Source: Bacillota bacterium (lineage in GTDB: Bacteria > Bacillota > Clostridia > Lachnospirales > Lachnospiraceae). Taken from it: DNA of 5,585 nucleotides. Shown here piece by piece: positions 1 through 5,585 of the stretch. The translations under genes and the position numbers were made by a program. The stretch's first letter is position 1. Every line of letters starts with the position of its first letter. The DNA lies in assembly GCA_023419655.1 (NCBI GenBank), contig JAEZXP010000124.1, forward strand, positions 1 through 5,585, read 5' to 3'. The notes below the pieces were generated by a model that was given only the letters and a program-made list of their open reading frames with translations, ran no database searches and was not told the origin of the DNA.

Positions 1-1
1 G

Positions 2-316
2 CAGATGGGTGTGCAGACCGGTGTACTATCATTAATCGCCTTCCTGATATTTTATGGAATGTATCTTATATCTAGTATAAGGTTATATATAAAAGGCAAA
101 TTCAAAAGCTATTATTCGCAGGTGGGCATAGCCATATTGGTGTCTACTATAAGCTATATGGTTCTTGGTCTGGCTAATGACTCAAGTATTACCGTCGCAC
201 CAGTATTCTGGACATTAATAGGGCTTGGTATAGCCGTTAACCGATTAGCTGAACCATCGATTGAGGAAGAGGTTTCTGAGGATAAAGCTAAGAAGGAAGC
301 ATCCGCACAGAGTTAG
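2..316 (+). CDS. C-terminal end of an O-antigen ligase/polymerase-like membrane protein (5' truncated by window edge)
   Basis: The frame is open to the left edge (a CAG codon precedes the first in-window ATG at 5), so this is the tail of a longer gene and that ATG is probably internal. About 104 residues are visible. Three hydrophobic segments can be seen: a helix right after the Gly-Val-Gln-Thr-Gly turn, a second around the stretch ending in SYMVLGL, and a third in VFWTLIGLGIAVN. The NDSSITVAPVFW segment followed by a Gly-rich helix resembles the end of the Wzy_C/O-antigen ligase family, where a short periplasmic/extracellular loop precedes a final helix containing P-x-FW. The tail after the last helix is strongly charged (EEEVSEDKAKKEASAQS) and probably cytoplasmic. 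Members polymerise or ligate lipid-linked glycan repeat units at the outer face of the membrane. The family call is by motif resemblance only; another polytopic glycan-polymer enzyme is possible. Confidence 0.6.
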   Translation, partial: QMGVQTGVLSLIAFLIFYGMYLISSIRLYIKGKFKSYYSQVGIAILVSTISYMVLGLANDSSITVAPVFWTLIGLGIAVNRLAEPSIEEEVSEDKAKKEASAQS

Positions 317-346
317 GATTAGAAAATACAAGCCGTTCACATCATT

Positions 347-380
347 AAAAAAGGGAACACCTCGGTGTTCCCTTTAATTT
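347..380. terminator. Bidirectional Rho-independent terminator between convergent genes
   Basis: A perfect 11-bp stem (350-360 paired with 365-375, arms AAAGGGAACAC and GTGTTCCCTTT) closes a CTCG tetraloop. Rightward it is followed by TTTAATTTTAAT. Leftward it is followed by a run of six U (complement of 347-352). It lies 31 bases after the stop of the membrane-protein gene and just past the stop of the ABC ATPase gene, so it can end both transcripts. The leftward U-run is the better one. Confidence 0.85.
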
Positions 381-391
381 TAATATATTAT

Positions 392-1507
392 CTAGTTCGT
401 AATTACCTGCTCTGTATCCTTATCAAAGATATGCATCTTCGACATATCAAAAGCAATCTTTAACACATCATCCGGTCTTGCCGTTGTACGAGGATTTACA
501 CGGGCGGTTATATCAAGCACTTCATCAACTGTGAAATACAAGAATACTTCAGCACCCAGAAGCTCGTATACTTTTACGGTTGCCTGAACTGTAGCTTCAG
601 GATAATTGTTGATGAACATCTCTTCATCATGGATATCCTCCGGACGAATACCAAGTACAACGCTCTTCTCGATATATCCTCCGCTAACAATCTTATCAGC
701 CTTATTCTCAGGAAGCTTTAAGGAGTTATTGCCGAACTCTACGAATATATCGTTGCCCTTCTTAGCAACCACCGCATCAATAAAGTTCATCTGAGGTGAA
801 CCCATGAAGCCTGCAACGAATAAATTCTTAGGCCTGTCATAGAGATTCTGAGGTGAATCTACCTGCTGGATTAAACCATCCTTCATAACAACAATTCTAG
901 TACCAAGAGTCATAGCCTCTGTCTGGTCATGTGTTACATAGATGAAGGTTGTCTGTAATCTCTGATGCAATTTAGATATCTCGATACGCATCTGTACTCT
1001 CAATTTAGCATCAAGGTTTGATAAAGGCTCATCCATAAGGAATACCTTAGGATTACGAACGATTGCACGACCCATCGCTACACGCTGTCTCTGACCACCG
1101 GACAGAGCCTTCGGCTTACGGTCTAAAAGATGCTCAATATCAAGAATCTTAGCGGCTTCGTGAACAACCTTATCAATCTGATCCTTCGGAACTTTTCTTA
1201 ATTTTAAACCAAAGGCCATGTTATCATATACGGACATATGCGGATATAACGCATAGTTCTGGAAAACCATCGCAATGTCTCTATCCTTAGGCTCAACATC
1301 ATTTACCAGTTTATCGCCGATATAAAGTTCACCCTGTGTAATCTCTTCAAGACCTGCTATCATACGCAGTGTTGTGGACTTTCCACATCCTGACGGTCCT
1401 ACAAAAATAACAAACTCCCTATCAGCTATCTCAAGATTAAAATCTTTAACTGCTACTACGCCATTAGGATATTGCTTCGTAATATTCTTTAAAGATAAAC
1501 TTGCCAT
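392..1507 (-). CDS. msmX: Carbohydrate ABC transporter ATP-binding protein, MsmX/MsmK/UgpC (MalK-like) type
   Basis: This 371-residue cytoplasmic ATPase energises sugar-uptake ABC transporters (CUT1 class). All nucleotide-binding motifs are intact: Walker A GPSGCGKST at 37-45, Q-loop Gln83 in MVFQNYALYPHMSV, signature LSGGQ at 135-139, Walker B VFLMDE at 155-160, D-loop SNLD at 163-166 and switch His193. From about 235 it carries the FMGSPQMN linker and a TOBE/OB regulatory domain with GIRPED at 286-291, as in MalK, UgpC and MsmK, and the length is usual for them. The ATG at 1507 has an AGGAGGA Shine-Dalgarno site (1514-1520) 6 bases upstream. No permease or solute-binding gene lies next to it, which fits the stand-alone ATPases (MsmX of Bacillus, MsmK of streptococci) shared among several sugar importers; the shared role is inference. 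In the 180 bases upstream (1508-1687) I see no clear promoter, only AT-rich DNA. It could also be named ugpC by homology. Confidence 0.95.
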   Translation of the reverse strand: MASLSLKNITKQYPNGVVAVKDFNLEIADREFVIFVGPSGCGKSTTLRMIAGLEEITQGELYIGDKLVNDVEPKDRDIAMVFQNYALYPHMSVYDNMAFGLKLRKVPKDQIDKVVHEAAKILDIEHLLDRKPKALSGGQRQRVAMGRAIVRNPKVFLMDEPLSNLDAKLRVQMRIEISKLHQRLQTTFIYVTHDQTEAMTLGTRIVVMKDGLIQQVDSPQNLYDRPKNLFVAGFMGSPQMNFIDAVVAKKGNDIFVEFGNNSLKLPENKADKIVSGGYIEKSVVLGIRPEDIHDEEMFINNYPEATVQATVKVYELLGAEVFLYFTVDEVLDITARVNPRTTARPDDVLKIAFDMSKMHIFDKDTEQVITN

Positions 1508-1687
1508 TTTCTATCCTCCTATACTATTCGTATGTTCTTGTACTAAGTTATATCAGTATGATACACCATTTGCTTTACATAAACCATATCCCATTTCAAC
1601 AAAATCAGTTTTGCCCTTTTGTATAATTTGTATATTATTAGATAATTACAGTGTTTTTACCGATAATCTAAATATTTTTTGATTTAT

Positions 1688-2572
1688 TTACTGTCTATAT
1701 TCTATAAAACCTTCGCCCATGACTTCACGAACATCGGTAACAATTACAAAGGAATTCGGGTCAATTTTCTTAGCTATTTCTGTGATTTTTATTATTTCCT
1801 TTTTTGACACTACGCAAAAAAGCATTTTTCTTTCCTTGCTGGAATACATGCCCGTAGAGCTAAGTCCTGTAACTCCCCTGTCAAGGGATGTCATAATTTC
1901 TTTTGCAATCATCTCATACTCATCAGAAATAATATATGCCATTTTTGCAAATTTTAAACCCTCCAATATTCCGTCTGATACTTTTGCAGTTATATATACC
2001 GCTATAATCGCATACAAGGCATTTCCCATGCCGAATACCAAGGCACCGAACAATATAATGGCTCCGTCAATAAATGTGAGTATAAAGGGTACTGAGAGAT
2101 GTCTTTTATATCTATGAATCAATGTTGCCATCAAGTCTGTTCCTCCGGTGGATGCAGAGACTGAAAACACTAATCCCAGACCTACGCCTGTTATGGCTCC
2201 TCCCACAACAGATGACAGCAGCATGTCACCAAACTTAAAATCATATATCGGAATAATCATAAGCGCCACAATATACGCCAGCGTACCGACGAATACGTCG
2301 AGCATCCTTTTCATTCCTAAAAGCTTTATGGCTCCAATGAATAGGGGAATATTCACTACAACCGTAAAGAGCCAGACGGGCAAACCGCCATCTAATATGA
2401 ATTTTGTAATCTCCTTGATAGCAATCGCAAGACCTGCCAATCCGCCTGTTACCAATCCTAAAGGCTCAAATATCAGGTTAACCGCCAGAGCCATCAAAAG
2501 TGCCCCGACGATTATCGTAATATATTTCCTCAACAATTCAACCCGTTTACTTCTTATTTTTCTCCTATTCAT
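1688..2572 (-). CDS. YitT family membrane protein (DUF161 membrane region plus C-terminal DUF2179 domain)
   Basis: The 294-residue protein has a basic N-terminus (NRRKIRSKR), then about five to six hydrophobic segments between residues 17 and 196. These include the family's paired glycine motifs VTGGLAG (41-47) and STGGTDL (141-147), which mark the two related membrane halves. The linker KVSDGILEGLKFAKMAYIIS (197-216) leads into a soluble C-terminal domain of about 75 residues with RGVTGLSSTGMYS and a late DVREVMGEGF motif, matching DUF2179. Length is normal for the family. The function of YitT proteins is not established; a transport role is often assumed. The ATG start at 2572 has a GAGG Shine-Dalgarno site 7 bases upstream. 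It lies 71 bases downstream of the LCP-like gene on the same strand, so the two may share a transcript. No convincing terminator follows it, so read-through towards the ABC ATPase gene is possible. Confidence 0.92.
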   Translation of the reverse strand: MNRRKIRSKRVELLRKYITIIVGALLMALAVNLIFEPLGLVTGGLAGLAIAIKEITKFILDGGLPVWLFTVVVNIPLFIGAIKLLGMKRMLDVFVGTLAYIVALMIIPIYDFKFGDMLLSSVVGGAITGVGLGLVFSVSASTGGTDLMATLIHRYKRHLSVPFILTFIDGAIILFGALVFGMGNALYAIIAVYITAKVSDGILEGLKFAKMAYIISDEYEMIAKEIMTSLDRGVTGLSSTGMYSSKERKMLFCVVSKKEIIKITEIAKKIDPNSFVIVTDVREVMGEGFIEYRQ

Positions 2573-2643
2573 TATTCAACCTCGTATATTCATTATATTT
2601 ATTATTAGTACTTTACAGCATTTATAACATGGATTTCGATAAA

Positions 2644-3483
2644 TTATTCATTCAGCCATATCTTAAGCTGCTTTGCGGCCATCCGTTCATCAATAACAAA
2701 TGCACTGTTACTATCCTTACCTGCAATCACTTCAAATATTATATCTTTTCCCGAAGTATTCAAATATCCTTCCATATAATTAAGCTTATCCTCAAAGGAA
2801 AGATTAGAAATAATACCGGTATACAGCTCCTCAATATAACTCCGTAATTGAGTCTCTGTCTTAATCGTATGTAAAAACTCCACAAATTCATCTGAAAACA
2901 TTTCCCTTGGATATGGCTTCTCTGAATCTTTATTATCCGCTTTATCCTTTATAGCTTCCGTCTCAAATACAGTCTCATAAATGCTTTGAGGCACAACAGA
3001 ATAATAGCTGAGTTCTATGTTTAACATGTCCTCTACCATTCGTACCCCATAGTCATATGCCGTTTCTTTCGGAAAATAGCCTGTAATAGCAGATAGCTTA
3101 AGAAACCCGGGCATGGACGGTTTTATCAGAACAAGCTGCCGGTGTAATGCATCAGACAGGGTGAGCTGAGTTTTAATCGGAATCGTAATATAATACAGCT
3201 CATGCTTTTCGCTATTAAAAATCTCCAAAAGTAATTTATTAATCTCTCCGGTGTCTTCGTCCACACAATAAATCAAGTGCCTGGATATCCCGTCAATCCT
3301 TGCCTCAGTCACCTCGGAATCCTTCTCAAGAGGCGGAATAATGACGACTGCTTCCATATCTTCTATACCATAAAAATGTATGATAAGCCTATAGCTTATC
3401 ATACTGATGGCAGCAAATAAAACGAAAAAAAGAAAGGATTTCAACAATCCTACAGCAAATATTTTACCGGCACTTTTTCTCAT
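2644..3483 (-). CDS. Membrane-anchored extracytoplasmic protein, possibly a degenerate LytR-CpsA-Psr (LCP)-like protein
   Basis: This 279-residue protein has a short basic N-terminus, one hydrophobic segment at about residues 11-35 (signal anchor) and an otherwise soluble, charged body, so it should face outside. Residues 66-165 follow the order seen in LCP domains: a strand with a Cys-Val-Asp-Glu-Asp turn, LLLEIFNSEKHELYYITIP, then a KLSAITGYF helix and a VEDMLNIELSYYSVV segment, comparable to the 'lllar.d...SIPRD...ki..a...GG...v..llgi.idyyv' pattern of LCP proteins. The Arg-Asp after Ile-Pro is replaced by Ile-Lys, so LCP ligase chemistry may be lost. The C-terminal 100 residues are acidic and show no motif I know. 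The ATG at 3483 is preferred over the in-frame GTG at 3492 because AGAGGTGA (3489-3496) is placed 5 bases before the ATG and overlaps the GTG. It is the first gene of the leftward block, behind a good promoter. The LCP link is inference; the safe call is a conserved hypothetical secreted protein. Confidence 0.6.
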   Translation of the reverse strand: MRKSAGKIFAVGLLKSFLFFVLFAAISMISYRLIIHFYGIEDMEAVVIIPPLEKDSEVTEARIDGISRHLIYCVDEDTGEINKLLLEIFNSEKHELYYITIPIKTQLTLSDALHRQLVLIKPSMPGFLKLSAITGYFPKETAYDYGVRMVEDMLNIELSYYSVVPQSIYETVFETEAIKDKADNKDSEKPYPREMFSDEFVEFLHTIKTETQLRSYIEELYTGIISNLSFEDKLNYMEGYLNTSGKDIIFEVIAGKDSNSAFVIDERMAAKQLKIWLNE

Positions 3484-3488
3484 ATATT

Positions 3489-3496
3489 TCACCTCT
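3489..3496 (-). promoter_or_regulatory. Shine-Dalgarno site that decides the start of the LCP-like gene
   Basis: On the minus strand this reads AGAGGTGA, close to the anti-SD complement AGGAGGTGA, and sits 5 bases before the ATG at 3483. It includes the GTG of the alternative upstream start at 3492, which itself has only a poor GGGATGAG-like site before it. This favours initiation at the ATG. Confidence 0.7.
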
Positions 3497-3507
3497 CATC
3501 CCAGATT

Positions 3508-3536
3508 ATTTTACCATACAGTTGTTACCGAATCAA
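3508..3536 (-). promoter_or_regulatory. Sigma-A-type promoter for the leftward LCP-like/YitT genes
   Basis: On the minus strand, TTGATT (3531-3536) serves as -35 and TAAAAT (3508-3513) as -10, with an exact 17-base spacer. TG lies just before the -10 (TATGGTAAAAT), close to an extended -10 element. Transcription would start near 3500, leaving a short leader that contains the Shine-Dalgarno site. This is a motif match only. Confidence 0.6.
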
Positions 3537-3558
3537 TATCTGCGACTGAGCCGATTCG
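3529..3558. repeat. Short inverted repeat between the divergent promoters, possible operator
   Basis: The arms CGAATC (3529-3534) and GATTCG (3553-3558) are perfect 6-bp inverted copies separated by 18 bases. The left arm overlaps the -35 box of the leftward promoter. The position suits a regulator site, but 6-bp arms can arise by chance and no known operator consensus is recognised. Confidence 0.25.
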
Positions 3559-3582
3559 TCCACGGAAATCAATACGATTTAT

Positions 3583-3611
3583 TTGATATTATTTTTATGG
3601 TATACTATATA
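3583..3611 (+). promoter_or_regulatory. Sigma-A-type promoter for the SDR gene
   Basis: TTGATA (3583-3588) and TATATA (3606-3611) are separated by 17 bases. A TATACT at 3601-3606 is an alternative -10 but is too close to this -35. Transcription would start near 3618, giving a leader of under 20 bases that holds the AAGGGGTGA ribosome-binding site (3622-3630). It is divergent from the leftward promoter, the two -35 boxes being 46 bases apart. Confidence 0.55.
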
Positions 3612-3634
3612 TAAAAATTATAAGGGGTGATTAT

Positions 3635-4384
3635 ATGGCCGGCTCAAAGAATACAACCAAAAAGACAGTATTGATAACAGGTTCTTCCGGAGGAATTGGA
3701 AAAGCCATTGCTATCAAATTTGCAAAAGAAGGCTTTAATATTATCATAAACGGGTCAAAGCATGAAGACAAGCTTACAAAAACCAAGGCCGAGATAGAGT
3801 CTTTCGATGTCTCCTGCCTGGATTTTCTAGGTGATGTGGGAAACTACGATAAAGTTAAAGAGCTGTTTTTTCTTATTAAAGAACAATTCGGAACATTAGA
3901 TATTCTGGTGAATAATGCTGGTATATCCTATATCGGTCTTCTCACAGATATGTCACCTGATGATTGGAGCCGGGTAATCACAACGAATCTGACTTCCGTA
4001 TATAATTGCTGCTCATTGGCAGTCCCTGATATGGTAAGAAGAAAAAGCGGTAAGATTATTAATATATCCTCTATATGGGGGAATATCGGCGCTTCCTGTG
4101 AAGTGGCTTATTCCGCTTCCAAGGGAGGAATGAACTCCTTTACAAAGGCGCTGGCCAAGGAGCTGGCCCCTAGTAATATTCAGGTGAATGCTATTGCCTG
4201 CGGTACCATCGATACCGAAATGAATCATTTTCTTACCGATGAAGAGCTGCTGGCACTTTCAGAGGAAATTCCGGCAGGCCGTCTTGGCCGTGCTGAAGAA
4301 GTAGCGGACCTTGTATATTATCTGGCAAATACAAGTGAATATCTCACCGGTCAGGTAATTGGACTTGACGGCGGCTGGAATTAA
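3635..4384 (+). CDS. ymfI: Short-chain dehydrogenase/reductase, FabG/YmfI-like (probable elongation factor P 5-aminopentanone reductase)
   Basis: This 249-residue classical SDR is complete: cofactor motif TGSSGGIG at 15-22, structural NNAG at 93-96, Asn118, catalytic Ser146, Tyr159 and Lys163 (YSASK), and the C-terminal LTGQVIGLDGGW common to FabG-like enzymes. The stretch SSIWGNIGASCEV followed by KALAKELAPS and EEIPAGRLG is, from memory of the family, more typical of YmfI than of fatty-acid FabG. YmfI reduces the 5-aminopentanone group on the modified lysine of elongation factor P to 5-aminopentanol, a cytoplasmic NAD(P)H-dependent step that helps translation of polyproline stretches. The ATG at 3635 has AAGGGGTGA ending 4 bases before it. 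It is a single-gene unit with its own promoter and a terminator behind it. No acyl carrier protein, fab or efp gene is next to it, so the substrate cannot be read from context; a general 3-oxoacyl-ACP reductase remains possible. The SDR family call is near certain. Confidence 0.9.
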   Translation: MAGSKNTTKKTVLITGSSGGIGKAIAIKFAKEGFNIIINGSKHEDKLTKTKAEIESFDVSCLDFLGDVGNYDKVKELFFLIKEQFGTLDILVNNAGISYIGLLTDMSPDDWSRVITTNLTSVYNCCSLAVPDMVRRKSGKIINISSIWGNIGASCEVAYSASKGGMNSFTKALAKELAPSNIQVNAIACGTIDTEMNHFLTDEELLALSEEIPAGRLGRAEEVADLVYYLANTSEYLTGQVIGLDGGWN

Positions 4385-4426
4385 AGAATAGTATTTATAA
4401 ATAGTCTGATAAAGATTCTGATAGTA

Positions 4427-4457
4427 AAAGGACCTGTCTCTAAGAGACAGGTCCTTT
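4427..4457. terminator. Strong bidirectional hairpin terminator between convergent genes
   Basis: A perfect 14-bp stem (4427-4440 with 4444-4457, arms AAAGGACCTGTCTC and GAGACAGGTCCTTT) closes a TAA loop. The flanks are only moderately U-rich: rightward the stem ends in UUU followed by AAACUUAAUU, leftward the transcript continues UUUUACUAU. It sits 42 bases after the SDR stop and 27 bases beyond the stop of the surface-protein gene, so it can serve both. Confidence 0.8.
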
Positions 4458-4484
4458 AAACTTAATTGTAATCGTATCAATTAA

Positions 4485-5585
4485 TTATTTCTGCTTAATT
4501 GTTACACCTACATTAACTTTGAAATCAATATGTGCCGTATCGCCATTGTCATTTATTGTAAATGACTTTCTTACAGTAATACTTCTTACATAAATGGAAG
4601 TATCAGTACCACTATAATCAATGTCAGTGATATCGGTCATCAATTCGCCATTAAGCTTGATTTCGAAGCAATCAGAAGCTACACTTATAACATCTGCTTT
4701 GTTTGCAGCAACTACGCTATCATATACTCTGGTCTTAATCTTAGAAACAACCGGTATAGTCTGAGTATCTTCAACTACAAAGCTCTGAGAACCAATGGCA
4801 ACCCATGTATCTTTTACATTGTCTTTATTAGTATCTCTATACTCATAAGCTGTTACCTTATAGTTTCCAACAGGTGCTTTTCTAATAGAAGTTCCACTTG
4901 CTGCTGCAGCTAATGTATAGTTAGTACCATCAAACAATGCTACAGTTAAATCATCAAATGCAATTGAAACATTATCAGAAGTTCCAGCTCTTCTATGGTC
5001 ATCTTTATCATAATCCCAATTTGCACCAGATACATAAGGAGCGTCAACAACTATCTTGAAGTTATCTCCATCAATTGCAGGATTAGTAATCTTTGTACCA
5101 TTGGCTGCAAGTCCAAAGAGATTAATTGATATGGACTTATTAACCTTCTTATTCTCAGCCTTAAGATCAACCTTGTTAGTTCCCAGTTCAAGTGCATATC
5201 TGGAAACCTCAGCACCAGCTGTAGCTGTGACAACATTTACATTCACATATCTGGTCACATCTTTAACAGTAACCTTAATGGAATATCTGCCTGCGTCTAC
5301 AGTGCCATTGAAAGTAATCTTCTTTCCATCTGCTGCTACTGTCCAGAAATCAGCAACTTCAGCACCAGATGCTCTTCTAACATCAACGTCCGCACTAGTG
5401 AAAGGAACATCTCTTCCTGTCTGATCTGTTAATTTAAGAGAAACATCTTTGCTGTCGCCAATAACATTAGATAATGTTATTGAAGTGGTTCCTAAAACTA
5501 AGTTTGATGCTTTTGACTTAGGACCAACAGTAATGGAAATTGCACCTACCGGTGTCTTATCCTCTTTACCATATTTTACAACAAC
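4485..5585 (-). CDS. C-terminal part of a large secreted/surface protein with Ig-like repeats (5' end outside window)
   Basis: The frame is open from the stop at 4485 to the right edge, giving 366 residues of a longer protein. The GTG at 5256-5258 lies inside a continuous beta-strand segment (YSIKVTVKDVTRYVNVNV) and is not a start. Composition is rich in Ala, Thr, Val, Asp and Asn with one Cys, typical of exported beta-sandwich proteins. Related strand motifs SNLVLGTTSITL (5472-5507) and SRYALELGTNKVDL (5163-5204) lie about 103 residues apart, and GRYSIKVTVKD and GNYKVTAYEYRD resemble each other as domain-ending strands. This suggests Ig-like or cadherin-like domains of roughly 100-150 residues plus a final domain of about 95. 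DTNKDNVKD (4809-4835) resembles a calcium-binding loop. The C-terminus (VGVTIKQK) has no LPXTG signal, hydrophobic helix or basic tail, so anchoring must be N-terminal or non-covalent. Role (adhesin, S-layer-like or matrix protein) is inference; exact family is not recognised. Confidence 0.7.
   Translation of the reverse strand, partial: VVVKYGKEDKTPVGAISITVGPKSKASNLVLGTTSITLSNVIGDSKDVSLKLTDQTGRDVPFTSADVDVRRASGAEVADFWTVAADGKKITFNGTVDAGRYSIKVTVKDVTRYVNVNVVTATAGAEVSRYALELGTNKVDLKAENKKVNKSISINLFGLAANGTKITNPAIDGDNFKIVVDAPYVSGANWDYDKDDHRRAGTSDNVSIAFDDLTVALFDGTNYTLAAAASGTSIRKAPVGNYKVTAYEYRDTNKDNVKDTWVAIGSQSFVVEDTQTIPVVSKIKTRVYDSVVAANKADVISVASDCFEIKLNGELMTDITDIDYSGTDTSIYVRSITVRKSFTINDNGDTAHIDFKVNVGVTIKQK

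Noticed and set aside
1638..1671. AT-rich inverted repeat TTAGAT/ATCTAA downstream of the YitT gene as a terminator
   Set aside because: Only 6 bp pair before mismatches, the loop is long, and on the leftward transcript no U-run follows. The T-run at 1674-1680 is on the wrong side.
606..1682. Rightward frames at 606-794 and 1374-1682 opposite the ABC ATPase gene
   Set aside because: They overlap the complement of the ATPase, including the Walker A region, and have no independent support.
1508..1687. Promoter or riboswitch ahead of the ABC ATPase gene
   Set aside because: No -35/-10 pair with good spacing and no structured leader was found; catabolite-response-like palindromes were looked for and not seen.
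1719..2627. Rightward open frames at 1719-2117 and 2148-2627 opposite the YitT gene
   Set aside because: They are antisense to a clearly recognised protein, show no recognisable domain, and look like shadow frames.
2573..2643. Possible internal promoter (TTATAA with TAATAA, or TATAAT alone) ahead of the YitT gene
   Set aside because: The -10-like boxes are expected in such AT-rich DNA and no convincing -35 lies at the right distance.
4013..4480. Leftward frames at 4013-4228 and 4259-4480 opposite and beyond the SDR gene
   Set aside because: The first is wholly antisense to conserved SDR motifs; the second runs through the terminator hairpin and has no recognisable domain.
5256..5258. GTG as the start codon of a 257-residue protein ending at 4485
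   Set aside because: The frame continues without a stop to the right edge, and the residues before the GTG form a smooth beta-strand (SIKVTVKD) with an upstream repeat motif. It is an internal valine codon.
5056..5424. Rightward 122-residue open frame opposite the surface-protein gene
   Set aside because: It is antisense to the continuous Ig-like frame; its Ser/Thr/Leu-rich composition is what the complement of Ala/Val/Asp-rich coding sequence gives.

Overview
The window reads as a chromosomal segment of a low-GC, AT-rich Gram-positive bacterium, most likely a clostridial species of the Lachnospiraceae type. This rests on Shine-Dalgarno sites close to the AGGAGGTGA consensus, on protein families typical of that group (YitT-type membrane protein, MsmX/UgpC-type shared sugar ABC ATPase, YmfI/FabG-like reductase), and on AT-rich intergenic DNA. 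The species is inference; there is no rRNA or other marker gene here.

Layout, left to right. Bases 2-316 (+) hold the C-terminal end of a polytopic membrane protein resembling the O-antigen ligase/polymerase (Wzy_C-like) family. A bidirectional hairpin terminator (about 347-380) separates it from a convergent leftward block: an ABC transporter ATPase (392-1507, -), a YitT-family protein (1688-2572, -) and a membrane-anchored extracytoplasmic protein that looks like a degenerate LytR-CpsA-Psr (LCP) protein (2644-3483, -). The last two may be co-transcribed from a good promoter at 3508-3536. A divergent promoter at 3583-3611 drives a rightward short-chain dehydrogenase (3635-4384, +) that best matches YmfI, the reductase of elongation factor P modification. 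A second bidirectional hairpin (4427-4457) lies between this gene and the convergent 3' end of a large secreted/surface protein with Ig-like repeats (4485 to the right edge, -, N-terminus outside the window).

The genes do not form one pathway. Envelope functions dominate: polysaccharide polymerase/ligase, LCP-like protein, YitT membrane protein and surface adhesin-like protein. Two housekeeping genes sit among them: the shared sugar-uptake ATPase and the EF-P modification reductase. I see no mobile element, CRISPR array, tRNA, rRNA or riboswitch. Nothing here is clearly a new system; the most unusual items are the degenerate LCP-like protein and the surface protein with an isolated calcium-loop-like motif.
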